Below, piece by piece: positions 1-7,073 of a DNA stretch of 18,100 nt. The position numbers were made by a program, and so were the translations under genes. Under the pieces are notes generated by a model. It had not been told where the DNA came from, did not search any database, and was given only the letters and a program-made list of their open reading frames with translations. This DNA comes from CAYLZW01 sp964388085. GTDB lineage: Bacteria; Myxococcota; UBA727; CAYLZW01. The first letter of the stretch is position 1. Every line of letters begins with the position of its first letter. The DNA is taken from the NCBI GenBank assembly GCA_964388085.1, contig CAYLZW010000101.1, forward strand, positions 1-18,100, read 5' to 3'.

Positions 1-2886
1 TGGGTGCGCGACGCCGTGCTGCTCTTTCAGGAGATCCACGACCTCTACCCGAAGTTCGAGCGCATGCCCGACGTGCTCTACGCGCTCGGGCGCGCGTTCT
101 GGGACGTCGGCTCCTTCAAGAAGGCGCTCATCTCCTATCGCGAGATCGTCAAGAAGCACCCGCAGAGCCAGTACGTGTCGGACGCGTGGCTCGCGTTCGG
201 CGAGTACTTCTTCCAGATGGCGCCGAACGACGAGCGAGACCTGAACAAAGCGCTCGACGCCTACGTAAACGCGGCGAAGAACCAGGACAGCCCGGTGTTC
301 GGCTACGCCGTCTACAAGCAGGGCTGGTGCTATTACAACCTGTCGCGGCACGACAAAGCGGCCGAGCGCTTCAAAGAGGTCGTGCTCTACTCCGAGATCA
401 ATTCCGACCTGCTCGGTGACAAGAAGATCGCGCTCGCGCGTGAGGCTCGTCGTGATTACGTGCTGGCCTACGCACAATACGGCACCGCGCGCAACGCGCC
501 GACCGAGTTCAAGGCGCTCGCGGAGGGCGAAGAGTACTTCAAGATGATGTCGACGCTGGCGGACATCTTCTACGGCAACGGCAAGGATCGCGACGCCATC
601 GTCATGTACCAGATCCTCATGAAGATGCGGCCGGACTCCTCGAAGAACCCGCTCTACCAGGGCAAGGTCGTCAAGCTCGCGAGCCGCATCGGCATCAAGC
701 GGCAGGTCGTCGGGCAGGCGCGCAAGCTCACCGAGGAGTGGACCAAGGTCAGAAAGCGCTTCAAGCAGATGAAGCCGGGCACACCGGAATTCGAGCGCAC
801 CAAATCGGACCTCGAGGAGGCCGAGGAGGTCTCGGACAACACGCTGCGCTACCTCGCCACCACCTGGCACCGCGAGGCGAAGAAGACGCGCGACGAGAGC
901 ACCTACGAGTATGCCTACGAGCTGTACCGCGACTACCTCGACCTCTTCCCCGACAAGAAGGAGGCGTACGAGATGCGCTTCTTCTATTCGGAGCTGCTCT
1001 GGAAGCTCGAGAAGTTCGAGCAGGCGGGCGAGGAGTACCTGAAGGTCTACAACCACGATCCGAAGGGGAAGTGGGCGGAGGCGGCCTCGGAGGAGGCAGT
1101 GCGCGCGTGGGACGAGGTGGTCAAGGACTACAACCGGAAGAACAAGCTCCAGCCGCTCACGGGCCCGGACGCGCTCAAGGAGCGGCCGCTGCCCGACGTG
1201 AAGAAGAAGCTCATCGGCGCGTGCAACATCTACACGAAGGCCTATCCCGACGGGAAGATCGTCATCGAGGCCAAGTACAAGGTCGCGCGCACGCTCTACG
1301 ACTACAACTATTTCAAGGAGTCCACGCCGCGCTTCCTCGAGATCGTCGACAAGCACACCTCGCACGAGCGCGCGGAGCAGTCGGCCAACCTGGTGCTCGA
1401 CACCTACAACATCCTCGAGGATTGGCAGTCGCTGCACGACGTCGCGCGCAAGCTGGTCAAGAACCGGCCGCTGATGAAGAACGAGGAATTCAAGAAGACG
1501 GTGCTGACGATCCTCGAGGAGGCGAGCTTCAAGCTCATCGGGGAGTTCGAGGAGCGCAAGGAGTGGGAAGAGGCCGGCAAGCGCTACCTGGCCTTCACCG
1601 CCGAGTTCTCGAAGTCGCCGCTCGCCGACAAGGCGCTCGCCAACGCCGCCGCCATGTTCACGCGCGGCGGACAGCTCGACCGCGCCATCAAGGTGCGCAT
1701 TCAGCTCGTGAATCAGTTCAAGGAGAGCCCGCTCGTCCCGGACCAGATCTACGCCATCGCGACCGCCTACGAGCAGGTGACGGCGTACCGCGAGGCGGCC
1801 GATTGGCTCGAGCGCTTCGTGAAGGAGAACGAGAAGGACCCGCGCTCGAAGGACGCGCTCTTCAACGCGAGCATCTACCGGCAGGGTGTCGGCCAGACGC
1901 AGAAGGCCATCGAGGACCGCGAGGAGTACCTGAAGAAGTACCCGAAGGCGAAGGACACCGAGGACGTCGCCTACTCCATGTGCACCGCCTGGGACGAGGC
2001 CGGCAACACCAAGAAGGCGGTCGAGGCGTACCTCGCCTTCGCCAAGGAGTGGCGTCGCAAGGCCCCCGAGCGCGCGCTGGTCGCCCAATACAAGGCCATT
2101 CGCCTGATGGAGGGCAAACGTCGCTATCGGCGCGACTACGAGCGCGAGGTGCAGCTCATGAAGAGCTCGGCGCGCGGCTTTTTCAAGAATCCCACCGAGG
2201 CGGTCGCCGATCCGCTCAGCTTCCTCGCCTTCCAGGACGCCGAGGCGCCCTACGAGGCGTTCCTGAAGGAGCGCATCGAGCGGGCCGACAACCCGAAGAA
2301 GTTCCGCAGCTCGCTGCAGTCCAAGATCAAGGGCAAGGACAAGGTCTACGAGGCGTACACGAACGTGGTGAAGCTCAAGAGCCCCGAGTGGGCGGTCGCG
2401 AGCCTCTATCGCATCGGCATGGCCCACGACCACCTCGCGGGAGCGCTCACGAGCGTGCCGGCGCCGAAGATCTTCACCGACGAGCAGCAGATGCTGTTCA
2501 AGGACAAGCTCGCGCAGGAGGCGCTCCCCATCGAGGACCAGGCGACGCAGGCCATGGTGCTCTGCCTCGAGAAGAGCGCGAGCTACGGCGTGTTCAACGA
2601 ATGGACGCGTCGCTGCCTCTCCTACCTCGAGGACAAGCGCCCCGATCAGTTCCCGAAGAACACCCTCGAGGAGCGCCCGCTCGTGCAGGTGAACGTGCGC
2701 AAGCCCGAGCGCGGCGTCGGCTTCGTGTTCACGCTGCCGAAGAAGGGCACGCGGGTCGAGGCCGAGGCGGGCACCGAGCCGCCGCCGCCGCCGCCGGGTG
2801 GAAAGCTCGAGATCGCGGGGCCGGTCGCGCAGGGCGACGACAAGCCGTCCGCGCCGGATGACTTCAGCTTCGATGGAGAGATGTGA
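1..2886 (+). CDS. gltD: GltD/AgmU-like TPR protein of the gliding machinery, 5' truncated
   Basis: The frame is open from the first base (first codon TGG), so the true start lies outside; 961 codons are visible, ending at TGA 2884-2886. The GTG at position 4 is not a credible start because it sits inside a helical repeat. TPR-type helical pairs begin at about residue 22 and continue, with spacers, to about residue 690. A conserved-looking C-terminal block (about 820-905, with SYGVFNEWTRRCLSYLE) follows, then a Pro-rich tail with six CCG-encoded prolines (927-932) and an acidic-aromatic end, DDFSFDGEM. In M. xanthus, GltD (AgmU) is a large TPR protein of the gliding complex, mostly assigned to the periplasm. 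The signal peptide cannot be checked here. Assignment rests on TPR architecture plus position directly before a gltE-like gene; a generic TPR or BamD-like protein is the alternative. It overlaps gltE by one base, so the two are probably co-translated. Confidence 0.75.
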   Translation, partial: WVRDAVLLFQEIHDLYPKFERMPDVLYALGRAFWDVGSFKKALISYREIVKKHPQSQYVSDAWLAFGEYFFQMAPNDERDLNKALDAYVNAAKNQDSPVFGYAVYKQGWCYYNLSRHDKAAERFKEVVLYSEINSDLLGDKKIALAREARRDYVLAYAQYGTARNAPTEFKALAEGEEYFKMMSTLADIFYGNGKDRDAIVMYQILMKMRPDSSKNPLYQGKVVKLASRIGIKRQVVGQARKLTEEWTKVRKRFKQMKPGTPEFERTKSDLEEAEEVSDNTLRYLATTWHREAKKTRDESTYEYAYELYRDYLDLFPDKKEAYEMRFFYSELLWKLEKFEQAGEEYLKVYNHDPKGKWAEAASEEAVRAWDEVVKDYNRKNKLQPLTGPDALKERPLPDVKKKLIGACNIYTKAYPDGKIVIEAKYKVARTLYDYNYFKESTPRFLEIVDKHTSHERAEQSANLVLDTYNILEDWQSLHDVARKLVKNRPLMKNEEFKKTVLTILEEASFKLIGEFEERKEWEEAGKRYLAFTAEFSKSPLADKALANAAAMFTRGGQLDRAIKVRIQLVNQFKESPLVPDQIYAIATAYEQVTAYREAADWLERFVKENEKDPRSKDALFNASIYRQGVGQTQKAIEDREEYLKKYPKAKDTEDVAYSMCTAWDEAGNTKKAVEAYLAFAKEWRRKAPERALVAQYKAIRLMEGKRRYRRDYEREVQLMKSSARGFFKNPTEAVADPLSFLAFQDAEAPYEAFLKERIERADNPKKFRSSLQSKIKGKDKVYEAYTNVVKLKSPEWAVASLYRIGMAHDHLAGALTSVPAPKIFTDEQQMLFKDKLAQEALPIEDQATQAMVLCLEKSASYGVFNEWTRRCLSYLEDKRPDQFPKNTLEERPLVQVNVRKPERGVGFVFTLPKKGTRVEAEAGTEPPPPPPGGKLEIAGPVAQGDDKPSAPDDFSFDGEM
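2875..2880 (+). promoter_or_regulatory. Shine-Dalgarno GGAGAG that decides the gltE start
   Basis: GGAGAG lies inside the last codons of gltD. It is 5 nt before ATG 2886 and only 2 nt before the alternative GTG 2883. The spacing favours ATG 2886, whose A is also the last base of the gltD stop (TGATG). This arrangement suggests translational coupling of gltD and gltE. Confidence 0.6.
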
Positions 2887-4352
2887 TGCTGCGACCGCGC
2901 CTTCGCTCGCTGACGCCGCTCGCGGCCATCGCGTTGACCTCGCTGCCCGTCGTGCTGAGCGCCGGCTGCAAGACGAGCGGCGAGCGTCCTGACGGAGCCG
3001 TCACGGCGGAGTCGAACGCCGCCGCCGAGGAGGCGGTCGAGGACGGTGTGACCACGGCGAAGGCCGCGCGTCACTTCCAGGACTCCATCGCGCTGCTGAA
3101 GAACAACAACGAGAGCGACGCGCGCCGTTCGCTCGAGCTCGCCTACGAGGCGGACCCGACCTTCGCGGTCGCCAAATACAACCTCGCCGTGCTGACCGAG
3201 AAGCAAGGCAACTACGACCAGGCGGCGAAGGGATACCGCGAGGCCTTCGAGGCAGATCCCACGCTCGATCTGGCGGTCGAGAACCTGGGCGTCCTGCTCG
3301 AGGCGCGCGGCCAGCAGCGGGCGGCGGAGGACCTCTATCGCGAGGCGATCGCGAAGAACCCGGAGGCCGTGTACCCGCGCATCCGGCTCGCGAAGATCGC
3401 CATGCGCGACGGCGATCCGAAGACCGCCGTGCAGCTCGCGCGCGAGGCGCTGCAGTTCGACGCCAAGAGCGTCGACGCCTATCGGCTCCTCGCGCGTCTG
3501 TACGCCGAGAACAACAAGAACCAGCTCGCGCGCCTCATCAGCGTGCGTGGCCAGAAGCTCGCGCCGGACGATCCCGAGCTCGTCTACGCGCTCGCCATCG
3601 TCGCGCGGAGCGAGAAGAACGTCGCCGTCGCGCGCGAGCTCTTGAACAAGGTCATCGCCGCCGACCCGGACCACGTCGAGGCGCGCGTCGCGCTCGCGCA
3701 GATGGCGCTCGACGTCCGCGACTGGAAGACCGCGGAGCCGCAACTGCTAGCGCTCATCACGAAGGAGCCGGACAACCCGGTGCTGCACACGAACCTCGGC
3801 CTCGCGCTGAAGGGGCAGGGGCGCTTCGAGGAGGCGGCGCAGGCGTATCTGAAGGGCGTCGAGCTGAACTACGCGCCGGCCGCGCTGAACTCCGGCATCC
3901 TCTTGCTGCGCAACCTGAACAAGCCCGAGGACGCCGAGCAGCAGCTCGAGAAGTACCTCTCCATGGGCGGAGATGGTCAGGCCGCGCGCCCGCTCCTCGA
4001 GGAGTCGCGCACCATGATCGAGGCCAAGCGCGAAGAGCAGCGCATGCTCGAGCTCATGAAGCAGCAGGAGGAGGAGGCCGCGCGTCAGGCCGAGGCAGAC
4101 GCGAAGGCCGCGGCCGAGGCTGCGAAGAACGCGCCCGCAGAAGGTGCCGCCGACGGCGCCGCGCCAGCCGCCGAGGGAGAGCCGCCCGTCGCCGAGCAGC
4201 CCGTGGAGGAGCCGCCCGCCGAGGTCGCGCCGCCGCCCCCCGAGCCCAAGAAGAAGAAGGCCCGCAAGAAGAAGCGCAGGAAGCAGCAGCCGAAGAAGGA
4301 GGCGCCGGCGCCACCGGCCGCGCCGCCGGCCGACGACACGTTCTTCGATTGA
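2886..4352 (+). CDS. gltE: GltE/AglT-like TPR lipoprotein
   Basis: The protein has 488 residues. The N-terminus (MLRPRLRS, then a hydrophobic stretch, then LSAGC with Cys28) is a lipoprotein signal peptide. Lys at +2 after the Cys, rather than Asp, is compatible with outer-membrane sorting. Residues 62-345 hold about eight TPR-like helix pairs with the typical A..YNLA...G and A.ADP spacing. Residues 370-415 are a Glu/Ala/Gln-rich probable coiled coil, 416-454 an Ala/Pro/Glu linker, and 455-471 a dense Lys/Arg block (KKKKARKKKRRKQQPKK). The end is ADDTFFD. In M. xanthus, GltE (AglT) is a TPR lipoprotein needed for adventurous gliding and placed between the periplasm and the outer membrane. The start at ATG 2886 was chosen for its SD spacing; GTG 2883 would add one residue. 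The sporulation paralogue NfsE is possible but fits the flanking genes less well. Confidence 0.8.
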   Translation: MLRPRLRSLTPLAAIALTSLPVVLSAGCKTSGERPDGAVTAESNAAAEEAVEDGVTTAKAARHFQDSIALLKNNNESDARRSLELAYEADPTFAVAKYNLAVLTEKQGNYDQAAKGYREAFEADPTLDLAVENLGVLLEARGQQRAAEDLYREAIAKNPEAVYPRIRLAKIAMRDGDPKTAVQLAREALQFDAKSVDAYRLLARLYAENNKNQLARLISVRGQKLAPDDPELVYALAIVARSEKNVAVARELLNKVIAADPDHVEARVALAQMALDVRDWKTAEPQLLALITKEPDNPVLHTNLGLALKGQGRFEEAAQAYLKGVELNYAPAALNSGILLLRNLNKPEDAEQQLEKYLSMGGDGQAARPLLEESRTMIEAKREEQRMLELMKQQEEEAARQAEADAKAAAEAAKNAPAEGAADGAAPAAEGEPPVAEQPVEEPPAEVAPPPPEPKKKKARKKKRRKQQPKKEAPAPPAAPPADDTFFD

Positions 4353-4379
4353 GCGGCGCCGTCCTCGTGAACGCGCCGC
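4353..4379 (+). terminator. G/C hairpin directly after gltE
   Basis: GCGGCGC (4353-4359) and GCGCCGC (4373-4379) form a perfect 7-bp stem with a 13-nt loop, beginning on the base after the gltE stop. No T-run follows, so a classical intrinsic terminator is not supported. It could be a weak terminator, an mRNA-stabilising 3' structure, or a chance product of high GC. Confidence 0.35.
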
Positions 4380-4450
4380 GACGCACGGTGCGCGCGAGGC
4401 CTACATTGGCGTCGGGCGATGATTGCAACCGTCCCGGCCGAGAGATGACG

Positions 4451-4469
4451 ACGACGGTCGTGCTAGTGT
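4451..4469 (+). promoter_or_regulatory. Candidate operator/extended -10 upstream of gltF
   Basis: The inverted repeat ACGAC-G-GTCGT (4451-4461) runs into TGCTAGTGT (4461-4469), which resembles an extended -10 (TGnTAnnnT) 37 nt before the gltF start. No convincing -35 is seen at the right distance. The 10-mer CGACGGTCGT recurs at 4910-4919, upstream of gltG. Together these could mark an internal promoter, but the evidence is only pattern matching. Confidence 0.25.
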
Positions 4470-4493
4470 GATGCAGACCGAAGAGGAAGAGAG

Positions 4494-4498
4494 AAGGA
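4494..4498 (+). promoter_or_regulatory. Shine-Dalgarno AAGGA for gltF
   Basis: AAGGA ends a purine-rich run (4481-4498) and lies 7 nt before ATG 4506. This supports ATG 4506 over the in-frame ATG 4521, which lacks a comparable site. Confidence 0.6.
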
Positions 4499-4505
4499 CA
4501 CCGAG

Positions 4506-4829
4506 ATGTGGGTAGGCGCGATGAACGTCACGAGAACTGTGCCCCTGTTCGCTCGGGCGAGCCGTCGTACGCGAAGCTCCGCGGCGCTCTTCTTCGCCGC
4601 CCTCCTCGTGGCTGCCCTCGCCACGCCGGCGCTGGCCCAGGAGGAGGGCGCCGGCGTTCAGTACAAGAAGAAGACGGTCATCAATTTCGAGGACGACACC
4701 ATCGAGGGTGACCTGAAGACCCCCGACGGCCAGTACCTCGAGGTGCGCGCGAAGATGCGCCACCGCAGTCTGATCCGCATCCGTACCGAGTTTCGTCGGG
4801 AGGTGCTCGGGTCCATCGCGGACCTGTGA
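4506..4829 (+). CDS. gltF: GltF/CglF-like small exported protein
   Basis: The 107-residue protein has a basic N-region (RASRRTR, 18-23), a hydrophobic core at about 25-40 and a signal peptidase I-type site, PALA|Q, after residue 44. The mature protein would be only about 63 residues. It holds one block with a conserved look: VINFEDDTIEGDL (58-70), PDGQYLEVRAKMRHRSLIRIRTEF (73-96) and a short acidic end. It has no lipobox and no second membrane segment, so it is expected to be periplasmic. In M. xanthus, GltF (CglF) is a small periplasmic protein encoded between gltE and gltG, and this gene occupies that slot. Identification rests mainly on position, size and export signal; I do not know a catalytic or binding motif in it. 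Its own SD and the 153-bp gap before it suggest independent ribosome loading. Confidence 0.65.
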   Translation: MWVGAMNVTRTVPLFARASRRTRSSAALFFAALLVAALATPALAQEEGAGVQYKKKTVINFEDDTIEGDLKTPDGQYLEVRAKMRHRSLIRIRTEFRREVLGSIADL

Positions 4830-4840
4830 CCGGCTCGAGT

Positions 4841-4874
4841 GTCGTGTCGACGTCGCGGTTGGCGTCGCCACGAC
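4841..4874 (+). terminator. Imperfect hairpin after gltF
   Basis: GTCGTG (4841-4846) pairs with CACGAC (4869-4874), and an inner GACG/CGTC pair is separated by a 2x2 internal loop. It starts 11 nt after the gltF stop and has no T-run. As with the structures after gltE and gltG, it may be a processing or attenuation structure, or may be accidental in GC-rich DNA. Confidence 0.2.
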
Positions 4875-4969
4875 GAGGAAGAGATCTCGCTGGAACCACG
4901 CGGTGCCGGCGACGGTCGTAGCTGAGGACGAGCCCGGCCAGCCGGGGCAGCGCTGAGGACGAACGCGAA

Positions 4970-6937
4970 ATGCCAAGGTCCATCGGAATCCGCGTCTTCA
5001 AGGGTGATGAGCAGGTCGACGCCTATGTGTTCGACCGCGACATCATCAAGATCGGCCGTCTGGCCTCGGCGCACCTGCGTCTCGAGGACCCGAAGGTCTC
5101 GCGCATCCACGCCGTCATCGACATCACGGGCGCCAACCAGGAGGTGTCCATCATCGACATGGGCTCCGCCGAGGGGACCCGGGTGAACGGCGACAAGGTC
5201 AGCCGCGTGCGCCTCAAGCACGGTGACGAGGTGGGCCTCGGCGACTCCCGCCTGGTCGTCGTCCTCGAGGGCGCGGAGATCGCGGCTCTCGGCGGCGAGG
5301 GCGCGGCGGTGTCGGCGGAGGGCGCACCCGTGGTGGAGGCGCCGGCGTCGACACAGGCGGAGGCGACCCGCGTCGGCGCCGCGGTCGAGGAGGACCTCTC
5401 GCAGCTGCAGCTGCCCGAGGGGGAGACGAGCGTGTTCGAGACGACGCCCGAGCTGCAGGCCGAGCTCGACGCGGCGCAGGAGGTGGCCGTCCACTCGCCG
5501 CCCGCCACCGCGCCCGCCCACGCGGTCGCGCACGCGCCGGTGGTCGCGCAGCCGCCGCTGCCGATGATGTCTCCGCTACCGCCGATCCCCGAGGATCCGA
5601 TCACGCCGGAGAACCGGCACCTCGAGGTCACGCTGCGCTGGGGGAGCGACGTCGCGGAGCTCAAGCGCCTGCGAGGCGTGCCGAAGCTCGTGATCGGCGT
5701 CGGTGAAGACGTCGATCTCTTCTTCCCGCTCGAGGGCACCGTCGCCTCGCCCACCTTCGAGGTCGTGCGCCAACGAGAGGGCGGCGCCGAGTGGGTGGTG
5801 CGCTACACGAGCCGCATGGGCGGGACGGTGACGCGCGGCGGCGAGACGGTCCCGCTCAGCGAGGCGCGCGGCATCCCCGACGGGGAGGCGAGCTCGCTCA
5901 CCATCACCGACGACATGGAGGTGACGATCGCGGTCGGGCACTTCACGCTCGAGATAAGGAACGTCGCGCGGTCACGGGCGATCCCGATCCCGCCCTTCCT
6001 CGACATGCTCTTCCTGAACGCCTTCCTCGTGGCCATGTTCACCTGGGCGTCGATGTTGAGCGTGTTCTTGTTGATGCCGCTCGGCCTCGACGGCAACGAC
6101 GACGACCTGTTCACGAACCCGGGCCAGTTCCAGACCATCATCTTGAAGCCGCCGCCGAAGGACAATTCCTTCCTCGACCGCTTGAAGGGCGCCAAGAAGA
6201 AGGCGGCCGCGGCGAAGGAGGACCAGGGGCAGTCGGGCAAGAAGAAGGCGAAGAAGGCCGACACGCGCGCGTCCTTCAAGGCGAAGGACAAGCCCACCGA
6301 CGAGCAGGTGGTCGCCAGCAAGCTGAAACAGCTCTTCGGCGACTCGGGCAACCAGGGCATCGCGGCGCTGTTCGGAGCCGACGTCTCGGGCGGTGAGCTG
6401 CAGACCCTGCTCGGCGGCATCTCCGGCGCCCAGGCGGGCGAGAGCTACGGCGTCGGTGGCCTCGGCCTGCGCGGCAGCGCGCCCGGCGGTGGCGGCACGG
6501 GCGTCGCGACCATGGGCATCGGCGCCGTCGGCACGCGCGGACGTGGTACGGGCGACGCGTCCTACGGCTCCGGGGAGGGCGGTCTCGGCGGCAAGTCGGA
6601 TCGCGACGTGCGTGTGAACATCGGCAACCCGCTGGTGTACGGCTCGCTCGACAAGGAGATCATCCGCCGCGTGGTCCGCGAGAACCAGGCGCAGATCCGC
6701 TACTGCTACGAGCGCGAGCTCACGCGTACGCCCGGCCTGAACGGCAAGATCGTCGTCAAGTGGGTGATCACGGGGACGGGCTCGGTGCGGCAGGCGCAGG
6801 TCGTCGAGACCGGCATGAAGAACAAGTCCGTCGAGTCGTGCCTGACCTCGCGCATCAACGGCTGGCGCTTCCCGAAGCCGAAGGGTGGCGGCATCGTGAT
6901 CGTCACCTACCCGTTCATCTTCAAGAAGAGCGGCTGA
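4970..6937 (+). CDS. gltG: GltG-like FHA-transmembrane-TonB-like protein
   Basis: The protein has 655 residues. Residues 5-100 are an FHA (phosphothreonine-recognition) domain with the usual signature residues: G29-R30, S44-R45-I46-H47 and N73-G74. An Ala/Pro/Glu linker (105-212) leads to a second beta-rich domain (216-333) that looks like a degenerate FHA fold. One transmembrane helix (about 343-370) follows, with Arg before it and Asp after it, placing the FHA head in the cytoplasm. The periplasmic part has a Lys-rich segment (406-442), a Gly-rich segment (463-541) and an AgmX/PglI-type TonB-like C-terminal domain (545-655: IRRVVRENQAQIRYCYERE, GKIVVKW, WRFPKPKGGGIVIVTYPF) with Cys579 and Cys624. 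In M. xanthus, GltG is an inner-membrane protein thought to link the cytoplasmic and periplasmic parts of the gliding complex. The start ATG 4970 opens the FHA strand directly; its SD (GAGG, 4955-4958) is rather far away. The NfsG paralogue or another AgmX-family protein is less likely given the neighbours. Confidence 0.85.
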   Translation: MPRSIGIRVFKGDEQVDAYVFDRDIIKIGRLASAHLRLEDPKVSRIHAVIDITGANQEVSIIDMGSAEGTRVNGDKVSRVRLKHGDEVGLGDSRLVVVLEGAEIAALGGEGAAVSAEGAPVVEAPASTQAEATRVGAAVEEDLSQLQLPEGETSVFETTPELQAELDAAQEVAVHSPPATAPAHAVAHAPVVAQPPLPMMSPLPPIPEDPITPENRHLEVTLRWGSDVAELKRLRGVPKLVIGVGEDVDLFFPLEGTVASPTFEVVRQREGGAEWVVRYTSRMGGTVTRGGETVPLSEARGIPDGEASSLTITDDMEVTIAVGHFTLEIRNVARSRAIPIPPFLDMLFLNAFLVAMFTWASMLSVFLLMPLGLDGNDDDLFTNPGQFQTIILKPPPKDNSFLDRLKGAKKKAAAAKEDQGQSGKKKAKKADTRASFKAKDKPTDEQVVASKLKQLFGDSGNQGIAALFGADVSGGELQTLLGGISGAQAGESYGVGGLGLRGSAPGGGGTGVATMGIGAVGTRGRGTGDASYGSGEGGLGGKSDRDVRVNIGNPLVYGSLDKEIIRRVVRENQAQIRYCYERELTRTPGLNGKIVVKWVITGTGSVRQAQVVETGMKNKSVESCLTSRINGWRFPKPKGGGIVIVTYPFIFKKSG

Positions 6938-6943
6938 CGAGCA

Positions 6944-7040
6944 GACGACCCACGTCGACGACCCACGTCGACGACCCACGTCGACGACCCACATCGACGA
7001 CCCACATCGACGACCCACATCGACGACCCACATCGACGAC
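6944..7040. repeat. 13-bp tandem repeat, seven full copies plus a partial one
   Basis: The unit is GACGACCCACRTC. Full copies start at 6944, 6957, 6970, 6983, 6996, 7009 and 7022, and a partial GACGAC follows at 7035-7040. The first three copies have G at the variable position and the last four have A; otherwise the copies are identical. The array begins 6 nt after the gltG stop. The period is not a multiple of three and no reading frame uses it sensibly. The three G-type junctions create GTCGAC palindromes. It could be a neutral minisatellite, a protein-binding array or a 3'-UTR element. Confidence 0.9.
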
Positions 7041-7045
7041 GCTGC

Positions 7046-7067
7046 GCGGCCTCCTCCGGGGGGCCGC
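7046..7067 (+). terminator. Strong G/C hairpin after the gltG repeat array
   Basis: GCGGCCTCC and GGGGGCCGC form a 9-bp stem (one T-G pair) around a TCCG loop. An outer ACGAC/GTCGT pairing (7036-7040 with 7069-7073) uses the last partial repeat unit as its 5' arm. Only CGTTT follows, so the T-tract is poor. It is the best terminator candidate in the window and would separate gltDEFG from gltHI, or attenuate read-through. Confidence 0.45.
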
Positions 7068-7073
7068 CGTCGT

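Noticed and set aside
738..2861. 707-codon + strand frame inside gltD
   Set aside because: Out-of-frame shadow of the TPR gene; its product is Arg/Gly/Ala-rich with no recognisable repeats, whereas the other frame gives clean TPRs.
2883..2885. GTG start for gltE
   Set aside because: The SD GGAGAG is only 2 nt away from it, against 5 nt for ATG 2886; the difference is one residue and cannot be settled by sequence alone.
2646..3743. 365-codon minus-strand frame opposite gltD/gltE
   Set aside because: It is the mirrored codon frame of gltE and has no domain or signal; it is a GC-driven artefact.
4658..5533. 291-codon minus-strand frame opposite gltF/gltG
   Set aside because: Mirrored frame of gltG codons, low complexity, and it covers an intact FHA domain on the other strand.
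6944..7040. CRISPR array
   Set aside because: Units are 13 bp, contiguous and without spacers; no cas-like gene is nearby.
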